Source: an uncultured Candidatus Neoarthromitus sp.
Lineage (GTDB): Bacteria > Bacillota > Clostridia > Clostridiales > Clostridiaceae
DNA: 24,748 nt
Direction: 5' to 3'
Assembly: GCA_937890765.1 (NCBI GenBank)
Contig: CALADQ010000014.1
Span: forward strand, 1 to 24,748
Shown here: in pieces, positions 1 to 6,782 of the stretch
Layout: every line of letters starts with the position of its first letter
Numbering within the stretch: the stretch's first letter is position 1
The notes under the pieces: model-generated
The model's database searches: none
What the model saw: the letters and a program-made list of their open reading frames with translations, nothing else
Told to the model about the DNA's origin: nothing
Position numbers and translations under genes: made by a program

Positions 1-549
1 ATCTCTGTAATATTCGTATTGTTTCTTTCTTTTTGTAAGCTCGCGAGTAAGCTCGTATATTAAATTCGTAAATTTGTCAAGTATTCTTACAATTTCTTTT
101 TGAACTTCTAGCGGTGGAATTGGGATTTTAAAATTTTCTACTTGCTTTTTTGACACTGCTGGTATACCGCCCACTTGTTTATTTTCAGACAACATATATT
201 CAAAATTTTTTAAACAATAATATAAAAACTTACAGTTAGATAAATTTTTATCTTCATTTAACACATAACAACTATTCCCAGCCCAAAATTTTGAAGTTAT
301 TATATTTACAAATCCGGCATTAGCACCTCTAGCACTTATTATAACTTTGTTTGCTTCTGTATTAAATTTAGAATAAAAACCTGTACAAACAGTTCCTCCA
401 TTAAATACTGGATATATATCTTCTGGATTTTGTTTATTTTTATGAACAAATTCTCCAATTGTAACTTTTGCTATTTCCCCAATCTCTCTCCACTCAACAC
501 CATCTCCACAAAATTTTTCAATCAATTCACTTAAATAACTCAATCTCAT
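1..549 (-). CDS. hsdS: Type I restriction enzyme specificity subunit HsdS (3' end outside window)
   Basis: The frame is open from an ATG at 549 to the window edge (183 residues, no stop), so only the N-terminal target-recognition domain and the start of the central spacer are present. The start fits the family (a short lead ending in CGDGVEW, then a first TRD). The TRD ends with the typical motif IPIPPLEVQKEIVRILDKF, followed by a helical spacer ending RKKQYEYYRD. A GAGGA ribosome site lies about 5 bases before the ATG. HsdS sets the DNA target of the HsdR-HsdM-HsdS complex. No hsdM or hsdR is in the window; they would lie to the left or elsewhere. The spacer contains an in-frame 12-bp repeat (positions 35-55). 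The family assignment is firm; whether the gene is intact beyond the edge cannot be seen. Confidence 0.93.
   Translation of the reverse strand, partial: MRLSYLSELIEKFCGDGVEWREIGEIAKVTIGEFVHKNKQNPEDIYPVFNGGTVCTGFYSKFNTEANKVIISARGANAGFVNIITSKFWAGNSCYVLNEDKNLSNCKFLYYCLKNFEYMLSENKQVGGIPAVSKKQVENFKIPIPPLEVQKEIVRILDKFTNLIYELTRELTKRKKQYEYYRD
35..58 (-). repeat. 12-bp tandem repeat in the HsdS spacer helix
   Basis: The 9-mer gtaagctcg occurs at 35-43 and again at 47-55, a period of 12 bases. On the coding strand this gives two four-residue units, ELTR and ELTK. It sits exactly where EcoR124-type HsdS proteins carry a 12-bp (TAEL) repeat whose copy number sets the spacing between the two half-sites of the target. 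Confidence 0.6.
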
Positions 550-641
550 TATCCTCAATTTCTAAAAAATATTTTCGTCAATAAAAATTTTGCAAATTAA
601 ATTTTCCATTTTTCAAAATAAATTTTACCACATTACAAAAC

Positions 642-671
642 AAAAAGACTTCCTCAAATGAGAAAGTCTTT
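642..671 (-). terminator. Rho-independent terminator of the adaptor gene
   Basis: The arms AAAGACTT (644-651) and AAGTCTTT (664-671) pair, with a further CTC/GAG inside. On the minus strand the stem is followed by TTTTTGTTTTG. It lies about 145 bases after the adaptor stop at 815. The stretch 550-814 otherwise holds no gene that I can see. Confidence 0.7.
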
Positions 672-814
672 AAAAATTTTTTTCAAAATAAAATTATTTA
701 AAAATAAAATAGCGTAATTTCATTTTTACGTTTTGGGATTTTGCGATTTTGCAATTTTAAAAAAATGAAAAATACAATAACTTTAACACTAGCTACAACT
801 TTTCATTTATAAAA

Positions 815-2125
815 TCAACGAACCTTTACTTTCATTTTATCAGATAAATTTTTAGGAGGAGTCATAACAACATTATCTGAAGACTTAACTCCCTGTACAA
901 TTTGTATATATCCGTTATATACTTTTCCCGTTACAACACTTGTTTTATGAACAACATCTTCTTTAAATATGTAAATATACGGCATATCTTTTTCATCATA
1001 CAAAACGCATTCAATAGGCACTTTCAAAATATCTTCCGTATCTTCCAAAATAATTTTCCCATCTAAATCAAAATCTATTTTCAATTTATCGTTTGGATTT
1101 AAAATTTCTATTTCACCAATTAAAGCATTATCTTTAATTTCTCCAATGTTTGATAAATTAAAATATTTATTTGACGTTATAGGAAGTTCACTTATTCCTA
1201 TAATTTTCCCATTATAAATTCCAAGAGGATCATTTATAACAACTTCTTGCCCTTCTTTAACTCTAGCAACATTTTGTTGAGAAATAAACGTTATACCTTT
1301 AACATTTTGAGTATCTTGCAAAACTAAAATAACCGAACCTGGTTGAGGATAACTTCCTTCATTTATATTAATATTTGTAACAACTCCATTAAAATCCGCC
1401 TCAATATCTTTATATGTTTCTATTTTTTCCTGAATATTTTTAAGATTATTTTCAGCTAACACAATAGCATTATCAAGCAATTTTATTTGCTCATCAGTTA
1501 CTTCAGGAAGAGAATCCCTTTGCCTCTCTAAATCTATTAAAATTTTTCTGAATTGGTCTCCTTCTTTAACAAGCTTATCTATTTCATCACTATAATCAGT
1601 TATTGTTAAACTTCGTTTTGAAGATGATATTTTACTATCTTCAAAAGATTCTTCCAATTCGGCAACAAAACTTTCATTATCTTCTTGCGCCTCTCTAACT
1701 CTATTAATTTCATCTTGTATTGATATTTTTTGTTTTCTAAAATTTTCACCGCTCGCAACCATTTGATTTTTTTGAAGTATTGCATTCTCCAATTGTATTT
1801 GGGCTTGAGCATATTGTGAAAGAATATCATTGTTATCAAAAGCAACTAGCTTTTGACCTTTTTCTACATATTCACCATGCTTAACGCAAATTTTTTTAAC
1901 CCTAAGTTGATTTCCATAATACTCTTTATAATTTTGAGATTTAATTACAACCTTAACGTCTATTTGATTTTGAACACTTCCGGAACTAACTTTACACAAT
2001 TTCACACTCGTTCTATTGTTATAACGTGATCTACCAAAAACATTTACAGATATAGCAACACAAACACCTATAATAATAAGCATAATAACTATAAATAAAC
2101 CAGAATTAGTTCTCTTCCCAATCAA
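815..2125 (-). CDS. HlyD/MacA-type membrane-fusion (efflux adaptor) protein
   Basis: The 436-residue protein has one N-terminal membrane segment (about 9-30) and an extracytoplasmic body. The first half of a lipoyl-like domain lies near 68-100 (VKHGEYVEKGQKLVAFD). A long coiled-coil hairpin follows (about 100-240), then the second lipoyl half (about 241-270, IEADFNGVVTNININEGS) and beta-barrel domains. This is the layout of periplasmic-adaptor-like subunits of ABC exporters in Firmicutes (YknX/MacA type). No ABC ATPase or permease lies beside it, so its partner is unknown. The start is TTG: it is the only in-frame candidate with a ribosome site (GGGGGGAG, 7-8 bases upstream). The gene is preceded by a large inverted repeat (2182-2219). 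The family is firm; the substrate is unknown. Confidence 0.85.
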   Translation of the reverse strand: MIGKRTNSGLFIVIMLIIIGVCVAISVNVFGRSRYNNRTSVKLCKVSSGSVQNQIDVKVVIKSQNYKEYYGNQLRVKKICVKHGEYVEKGQKLVAFDNNDILSQYAQAQIQLENAILQKNQMVASGENFRKQKISIQDEINRVREAQEDNESFVAELEESFEDSKISSSKRSLTITDYSDEIDKLVKEGDQFRKILIDLERQRDSLPEVTDEQIKLLDNAIVLAENNLKNIQEKIETYKDIEADFNGVVTNININEGSYPQPGSVILVLQDTQNVKGITFISQQNVARVKEGQEVVINDPLGIYNGKIIGISELPITSNKYFNLSNIGEIKDNALIGEIEILNPNDKLKIDFDLDGKIILEDTEDILKVPIECVLYDEKDMPYIYIFKEDVVHKTSVVTGKVYNGYIQIVQGVKSSDNVVMTPPKNLSDKMKVKVR

Positions 2126-2181
2126 AAATTACTCCCCCCTAACAACTATAGTTATTACCATGTATACCATTTATTGTTATC

Positions 2182-2219
2182 ATTTTAATTAAGTATTATT
2201 CAATTTACTTAATTAAAAT
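2182..2219. repeat. Perfect 14-bp inverted repeat upstream of the adaptor gene
   Basis: ATTTTAATTAAGTA at 2182-2195 is the exact reverse complement of 2206-2219, with a 10-base spacer. It lies 57-94 bases upstream of the adaptor start, near where its promoter should be (a TATACA-like -10 follows on the minus strand). It could be a regulator-binding site or an RNA hairpin. No T-run follows on either strand, so a terminator is unlikely. Confidence 0.6.
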
Positions 2220-2280
2220 CTCTAAAACACATTCTATTATTTTGGTATTTTATCCAAATCAAAAATCTTTTATGTAAATT

Positions 2281-2307
2281 CAAAAACAAAAAGGGTGTAA
2301 AACACCC
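2281..2307 (-). terminator. Terminator of the DUF11-like gene
   Basis: GGGTGT (2293-2298) pairs with ACACCC (2302-2307) across a 3-base loop. On the minus strand it is followed by TTTTTGTTTTTG. It begins only 5 bases after the stop codon at 2312. Confidence 0.85.
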
Positions 2308-2311
2308 CGAA

Positions 2312-3193
2312 TCAAATTCTTTTACCATTACTTATTTTTTGAGAAATATCCAAAAACATTTTGTTTCTGTCCTTGAAACAATTATTTACATAAGATATTG
2401 TACAAAAATTTATTTTATTTGAAAAACAACACAACCTACAAACAACAGTTACATTTAATTCTTTTTCCTTATCTAAATCTCCAAGCCTTAATAAAAGAGA
2501 ATTCCTATTTAAAAAAACATTCTTCTCACAAACCCTAATTCCATTCACAAAAACATTTTCTGAATTAACTATAACGTTTGATGGAAAAACATTTTTAAAA
2601 ATAATTTTTTGAGCTATTGCATTTCCCTTGTTTGACAAATTAAAATTGCAAATTAAATAACATTTTCCACATCTATTTAGAACATAAGCCTTTTGATCTA
2701 ATAAAACATCTCCATTAAAATTTTTATCTCTCTGTATTAATTTATTGAAATCGCCTATATTTTCAATGACATTTGAAAGTGTAAATCCACTTCTAGAATT
2801 TAAATAATGAGATTCATTTACTCTCGAATTTAAATTTTCAATTAAATCCAAATTTAAAATTTTACTCGAATTATTTACAAAAACTTCTGTAAAAAGAGAA
2901 TCAATATTAAATTGCGGATTAAAAGCCTCGCTGTTTAAAGTTCCCGTATTAAAAACATAAGAATATTTACTTGTAGTATTATCTAAAACCAAACTGTTTA
3001 CCATTTCATTAAAAAAATTACTTCCTCCAAACAATTTAATCCTTAAATTGTAACGCTCTTTAAACTCACCACAATTTAAAGAACTTTGAGGAAGTTTTTC
3101 AAGGTCTTTAATTGAAAAAGAAATCAATTCTTCATAAGATGGCGCAATTTCACCATAAATTTTGTTAGAATCAACATTACTCATTTTATCCAT
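2312..3193 (-). CDS. Unknown protein with a C-terminal DUF11-like repeat, no signal peptide
   Basis: The protein is 293 residues long. The N-terminal half has no family that I recognise. Residues about 180-255 resemble a DUF11-type beta-sandwich repeat: a stretch like NLSNKGNAIAQKIIFKNVFP, then a VNSENVFVNG strand, then LRLGDLDKEKELNVTV. Such repeats are usually found in surface or spore-coat-associated proteins, but no signal peptide or membrane segment is visible here. The C-terminal third is rich in Cys (including CRLCC). The ATG at 3193 has a GAGGA site about 7 bases upstream; the ATG at 3184 is less well placed. It lies 74 bases after the YitT gene on the same strand and has its own terminator. 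Function unknown. Confidence 0.7.
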   Translation of the reverse strand: MDKMSNVDSNKIYGEIAPSYEELISFSIKDLEKLPQSSLNCGEFKERYNLRIKLFGGSNFFNEMVNSLVLDNTTSKYSYVFNTGTLNSEAFNPQFNIDSLFTEVFVNNSSKILNLDLIENLNSRVNESHYLNSRSGFTLSNVIENIGDFNKLIQRDKNFNGDVLLDQKAYVLNRCGKCYLICNFNLSNKGNAIAQKIIFKNVFPSNVIVNSENVFVNGIRVCEKNVFLNRNSLLLRLGDLDKEKELNVTVVCRLCCFSNKINFCTISYVNNCFKDRNKMFLDISQKISNGKRI

Positions 3194-3267
3194 GTTCTCA
3201 TCCTCATATAAAAAGTTTTTAATTTCAATATATGAAGAATTTTAAAAATAAGTTACAAACTTAAATA

Positions 3268-4116
3268 CTAAACTTCAGAAAATCCATTTCCATAAACACT
3301 TTTAGTTTCCATGACAGATAAGAATGCATGCTCATCTAAATCATTTATTTTATTTCTCAAAGAAACATATTGATTCATATCCAAAACTGTGTAAAGAATA
3401 TTTTGTTTTTCTCCAGTGTAGCAACCTTCAGATTCTAGAGAGGTAACTCCCCTTTTTATTACATTTAAAATATAGTTACTTATAGATTCAGGAGATTTGG
3501 TTATGATTAAAACTAAAAATTTCTTATTAAAACCAAAAACTAATTTATTAACAACGCTTGAAGTCAAATACATTGAAATCAATGAGTACATTGCTTTTGA
3601 AACATCCTTTAAAAGAATTATCGACAATGTAACTATACATAAATTAACTATAAAACTTATATCCCCTAAATTAATCGCAGGATTTTTCTTCCTTATTATA
3701 AAAGCTACTATATCAATTCCACCAGTTGAGGCTCTTACTCTAAACATAAGCGAATATCCAATAGCAGCTAAAACTCCACCAAATATACACCTTAAAAGAG
3801 GATCATTAACATTTAATATTCCTTTGAATCCACTTGTTAAAAACAAAAAGGTAGATAAACAAAATGTACCAATCATCGAATAAATTGTAAATTTTAAAGA
3901 CAATCTAAAATAACTCAAAATAAACAACGGAATATTCAAAGCTAAGTAAAGCAATCCTGCATTTAAACCTGTCGTATATTCTATTAAAAAAGAAATCCCC
4001 GTAAGTCCTCCACTTAAAAGCTTAGCATCAGCTAAAAATAAATTTAGACCTATAGAAATAACCATACTTGCAAAAATTATAATGCAAATTTCAAAAAATA
4101 TAGTTTTAAACTTCAT
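3268..4116 (-). CDS. YitT family membrane protein with DUF2179 domain
   Basis: There are about five to six membrane segments in residues 5-195. Family landmarks are LLSGGLTGIS after the first segment and ASTGGIDI in the middle. The C-terminal ~80 residues form the soluble DUF2179 domain (LVIITKSPESISNYI through ALSVMET-like strands). YitT proteins are abundant in Firmicutes and are poorly defined transporters; I assign no substrate. I prefer the ATG at 4116 (about 9 bases from GAGAGAG) over the in-frame TTG at 4125, which directly abuts that site. The length (~282 residues) is normal. A plus-strand open frame inside the gene is an antisense shadow. Confidence 0.9.
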   Translation of the reverse strand: MKFKTIFFEICIIIFASMVISIGLNLFLADAKLLSGGLTGISFLIEYTTGLNAGLLYLALNIPLFILSYFRLSLKFTIYSMIGTFCLSTFLFLTSGFKGILNVNDPLLRCIFGGVLAAIGYSLMFRVRASTGGIDIVAFIIRKKNPAINLGDISFIVNLCIVTLSIILLKDVSKAMYSLISMYLTSSVVNKLVFGFNKKFLVLIITKSPESISNYILNVIKRGVTSLESEGCYTGEKQNILYTVLDMNQYVSLRNKINDLDEHAFLSVMETKSVYGNGFSEV

Positions 4117-4211
4117 GGAAACCAACTCTCTCTCATAATCAAGTAATTTTTAAAATCTATTCTATCACAATTAACTTGTGATTTTATCATTAACTTTGTA
4201 AATATTATTTA

Positions 4212-4240
4212 GAATATTATTTGAAAATAAGTAAATAATA
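4212..4240 (+). promoter_or_regulatory. Possible forespore (sigma-G/F-like) promoter of the DUF1540 gene
   Basis: GAATA (4212-4216) is followed after 17 bases by AATAATA (4234-4240). This is close to the sigma-G pattern GHATR / CATNHTA, with one mismatch. It lies 40 bases before a spore-type gene. The region is AT-rich, so a chance match is possible. Confidence 0.25.
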
Positions 4241-4279
4241 TTAGAAGAAGTGAAATTTTAATATCGGGGGTAATTTTAA

Positions 4280-4639
4280 ATGAATGGTCCGTTAAACTGT
4301 TCTGCAAACAACTGCGTTCATTATGTGAATGGTTTATGTTCAGCAAATAAAATTCACATAAGTGGATTAAATGCTTCAATAACTCCAGATACTCATTGTT
4401 CAACATTTCAAGAAAAGAATTTAGAAAATTCTCTGAACTCTTTATCAAACATAAATTTAAATGGGGAGATTAAACAATTTTTTTCAAATTCTGGTATAGA
4501 AATGTATCCTCAAGTTGAATGCGATGCTCGGGCTTGTAGATACAATAATTCTGGGTTATGCACTGCTGAAAGTATAAATATAGTAGGAAATGAAGCCTTA
4601 AACTCAAATTATACATATTGCAATACTTTCTGCAAGTAA
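4280..4639 (+). CDS. Tandem DUF1540 Cys-rich protein
   Basis: The 119-residue protein has two copies of the DUF1540 Cys motif. Copy one has C7, C12, C20 and C40 (CSANNCVHYVNGLC core). Copy two has C81, C86, C94 and C114, plus a final C118. The Cys spacing (5, 8, 20) is the same in both copies. The ~35-residue linker carries no Cys. DUF1540 proteins occur in spore-forming clostridia and bacilli, and the four Cys are likely to bind a metal, though function is not established. The ATG has a GGGGG-type ribosome site 8 bases upstream. It is monocistronic, with a strong terminator overlapping its stop codon. Confidence 0.88.
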   Translation: MNGPLNCSANNCVHYVNGLCSANKIHISGLNASITPDTHCSTFQEKNLENSLNSLSNINLNGEIKQFFSNSGIEMYPQVECDARACRYNNSGLCTAESINIVGNEALNSNYTYCNTFCK

Positions 4640-4674
4640 AACAACATACACCTCGTATGTTGTTTTATTTTTTT
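4638..4674 (+). terminator. Terminator of the DUF1540 gene
   Basis: The 12-bp stem AAAACAACATAC / GTATGTTGTTTT (4638-4649, 4655-4666) has a 5-base loop and is followed by ATTTTTTT. It starts inside the TAA stop codon. Confidence 0.92.
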
Positions 4675-4738
4675 GGAATAATTAAACAAAATAAAGGCAA
4701 ACTAACCTTAATACTTTATTCTAAAGGAGCATTAAAAA

Positions 4739-5341
4739 ATGAAAAAATTTATATGCTTAGTTTTACTAGTTTGTTCGTTTATCATGTTTAATTTTCAAAA
4801 AACTTATTCAAAACACAAAGATAAAATTAAAAATTCTTGTGAGGTTTTTGCAATTGAAGAAGAGCATGAAACATTAGAAGATAAAGAGCAAAATGATGAG
4901 CTTTCAAAGCTTGAAAATTTTAAAAAAACATATTTAAAAATAATTGAAAATTTAAGTTTCAGAAATACTCTTTGGGAACAATCTTCAAATTACATAAAAA
5001 TAAATGATAAAGACGAAATTGCAAATCTGTGGGCCTGTGGTATAAGAGATAAAAATGGAGCTTTGCTATATTTAATTTCAAATGAAAACATAAAAGCTCA
5101 ACTTAAAAATGTATTTAGAGATAATGCTTCTTGGTTTATAGAGCAACCTGAATATCAAATACAATCTTTCGAAGTTAAGAAACCAAAAAAAATATCACAA
5201 AATTTGTTCTCATATGAAATAATTTATAAATCAATTCACTCCAGTGGAAATCCTCAAAAATTAAAACAAATTTTGAGAATCGAAAAAGGAAAAAACTTCT
5301 CCAAAATTTGTGAATTCTCAAATATAATTCCTGAAAACTAA
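4739..5341 (+). CDS. Secreted protein, probably NTF2-like fold, unknown function
   Basis: This 200-residue protein starts with a clear signal peptide (MKK, then a hydrophobic stretch to about residue 18, cut near 24). A charged linker (25-58) follows. The C-terminal domain (about 60-198) has the order helix, IANLWACGIRDKNGALLYL, KNVFRDNASWFIEQPEYQI, then three beta strands. This resembles the NTF2-like domains in Firmicute secreted proteins where a WA.(G)(I/L)..R(D/N)G..Y motif is common. That fold call is an inference from pattern only. There is no enzyme motif. AAGGAG lies 9 bases before the ATG. It is monocistronic and shares a bidirectional terminator with the convergent ArsC-like gene. 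Confidence 0.7.
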   Translation: MKKFICLVLLVCSFIMFNFQKTYSKHKDKIKNSCEVFAIEEEHETLEDKEQNDELSKLENFKKTYLKIIENLSFRNTLWEQSSNYIKINDKDEIANLWACGIRDKNGALLYLISNENIKAQLKNVFRDNASWFIEQPEYQIQSFEVKKPKKISQNLFSYEIIYKSIHSSGNPQKLKQILRIEKGKNFSKICEFSNIIPEN

Positions 5342-5381
5342 AAAAATAAAGCTATAATTTAAACTATAGCTTTATTTTTTT
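5340..5381. terminator. Bidirectional terminator shared by convergent genes
   Basis: A stem of up to 17 bp (core AAAGCTATA 5348-5356 with TATAGCTTT 5365-5373, flanked by A- and T-runs) has an 8-base loop. T-runs follow on both strands. It starts at the stop of the secreted protein and overlaps the end of the ArsC-like gene (stop at 5372-5374). Confidence 0.9.
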
Positions 5382-5731
5382 AAATTTTCTTCCCAATCAC
5401 TTTCCTTAAATCCAAAAAGTATACATTTATCATCCATATATATAGGTCTTTTAATAAGCATCGCCTCTTTTGAAAGCATTTCGCAACACTCGTCTAAAGA
5501 CAAGTTAGGAATTTTATCTTTCAAATTATTCTCCTTAAAAATCTTTCCATTAACATTGAAAAATTTTTTAACATCAACGTTATACTTATTAACCCAACTT
5601 TTTATCTCTTCTTTGGTTGGAGTATTTGAAACTATCGATCTAAATTCAACTTCAATACCATTATTGTTAAGCCAATCCTTAGCTTTTCTAACACTAGTTC
5701 ATTTTGAATAATCTAAAAATAATCTGTTCAC
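5372..5731 (-). CDS. Candidate selenoprotein of the ArsC/Spx family (in-frame TGA at catalytic Cys)
   Basis: From a GTG at 5731 (GAGGG 9 bases upstream) the frame runs 119 codons to TAA. It matches the ArsC/Spx thioredoxin-fold family from end to end: start MNRLFLDYSK, then a TGA (5699-5701), then TSVRKAKDWLNNNGIEVEF. Further landmarks are KKFFNVNGKIFKENNLKDK, LSLDE and the hallmark AMLIKRPI. The single TGA falls exactly where the family has its catalytic Cys (YxKCxxCRKA). The position of the second Cys is Val. Trp is TGG in this frame and TGA is a normal stop in neighbouring genes, so TGA is not a Trp codon. A SECIS-like hairpin follows 13 bases later. The alternative is a fresh nonsense mutation (pseudogene). 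A perfect TATAAT lies upstream on the minus strand near 5775. The likely role is thiol/selenol oxidoreductase, or less likely arsenate reductase. Confidence 0.75.
5669..5685 (-). promoter_or_regulatory. SECIS-like hairpin after the TGA codon
   Basis: On the minus strand AAGCTAA (5685-5679) pairs with TTGGCTT (5675-5669), including one G-U pair, closing a GGA loop (5678-5676). The loop begins 20 bases after the TGA and its first base is G. Published bacterial SECIS models need a G in the first two loop bases and a loop 16-37 bases after the UGA; both hold. Confidence 0.5.
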
Positions 5732-5821
5732 TTTTCTTTACCCTCAACGTTTTAAAATTTATTTGATTTTAAATATTATAACCAATTAACTTAAAAAAAG
5801 TAAGAGAAAATTTTCATTGCT

Positions 5822-6553
5822 TCATTTAATGTTTATTGAATCTCCAAATTCTGAAAATGGTATTTTAAATTCAACTATTCCCGATGAATATGGAGCAACT
5901 TCATAAAGTTGGAAAAATACAACTACACTATCTTTAGTTAAATAATACTGCACATTTTCACCAATACCTTTAAAATCTTCTTTAAAATACATCTCTGGAG
6001 ATTTATTCATTTGATTTATTATAAAGTTATCTATTATAGTTTTGTAATTCTCTCCCCCTTTTTTATTAAACAAATCTTTTAACTTTATAAGCTCCCCTGT
6101 ATTTAAATCAAAATTATAATTTCTCACATAAGCCATCGGATGAGCTCCACCTGTAAATTGAGAAAATTTAACTGTTAAAGATAAAATGTTTGAAACAACC
6201 TCGTATTTAAAATTTGATAATCCTTCAAACTTAAATGTAAATAAAGGAGATGTATCATTTCCCTCTTTATTCATTAGATTAGATTCTTTATAAATTTCTT
6301 CTAAATATTTTTTGAATTCGTAAACGTGTTGTTTAATTAAAATATTAATTTTGTTTTGAACATGCTCATTTTCAAGTTTAACTTCAGGATATTTTAAATC
6401 GAATAAAATCTTATCGTTGTTTTCACTTACTGTTAGAGTATTAACAACTAAATTGTCCTTGTTAGATTTTGAAAATACATTAACTTGAGTCAGCGAAAAG
6501 AAAACAATTGCAATTAACAAAAAAGCTCCACATTTAAAATTTAAATTTTTCAT
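5822..6553 (-). CDS. Secreted DUF4163/DUF3298 protein (RsiV/PdaC-like ectodomain)
   Basis: The ~243-residue protein has a signal peptide or anchor (about residues 6-28). A DUF4163-like segment follows (about 35-130; LKYPEVKLENEHVQNKIN). Then comes a DUF3298 segment (about 135-240) with the family marks FTGGAHPM, FDLNTGELIKLKDLF and a closing VVFFQLYEVAPYSSGI then IPFSE. This ectodomain is found in RsiV, the lysozyme-binding anti-sigma factor, and in the deacetylase PdaC. Here there is no cytoplasmic anti-sigma region and no deacetylase domain. The ATG at 6553 has GAGGA 6 bases upstream; an in-frame TTG at 6571 lies upstream of that site and is rejected. It is divergent from the RsgI-like gene. 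Role inferred: a cell-wall or lysozyme-related ligand-binding protein. Confidence 0.8.
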   Translation of the reverse strand: MKNLNFKCGAFLLIAIVFFSLTQVNVFSKSNKDNLVVNTLTVSENNDKILFDLKYPEVKLENEHVQNKINILIKQHVYEFKKYLEEIYKESNLMNKEGNDTSPLFTFKFEGLSNFKYEVVSNILSLTVKFSQFTGGAHPMAYVRNYNFDLNTGELIKLKDLFNKKGGENYKTIIDNFIINQMNKSPEMYFKEDFKGIGENVQYYLTKDSVVVFFQLYEVAPYSSGIVEFKIPFSEFGDSINIK

Positions 6554-6782
6554 GGTTCTTCCTCTTTTCAAAATATTTTTCTATATTAATGCCAAATTAA
6601 AAGAGATTCTAGACTAAATTTTTTTACCATTAAGTTAATAAAATATTATTTTTTTAAAAATAAACTCTTATTTTCCTAAATTGTATAAATTTTAAAAATC
6701 AAAGCACAATAAAACAATGGTTATTATTTTATTTAATTGAGTAAATTTCCATAAAACATTTTCTATATTGGGGAATTTTGAA

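Noticed and set aside
3497..3883. Plus-strand 128-codon open frame
   Set aside because: It is antisense to the well-supported YitT gene, has no ribosome site, and its composition mirrors the membrane segments of that gene.
5372..5731. Reading the TGA as a Trp codon (alternative genetic code)
   Set aside because: Trp is encoded by TGG in the same frame, and TGA ends several normal genes in the window (815, 2312, 9005).
6768..6782. Upstream TTG start for the RsgI-like gene
   Set aside because: It overlaps the only ribosome site (GGGG); the ATG at 6783 is at the right distance.
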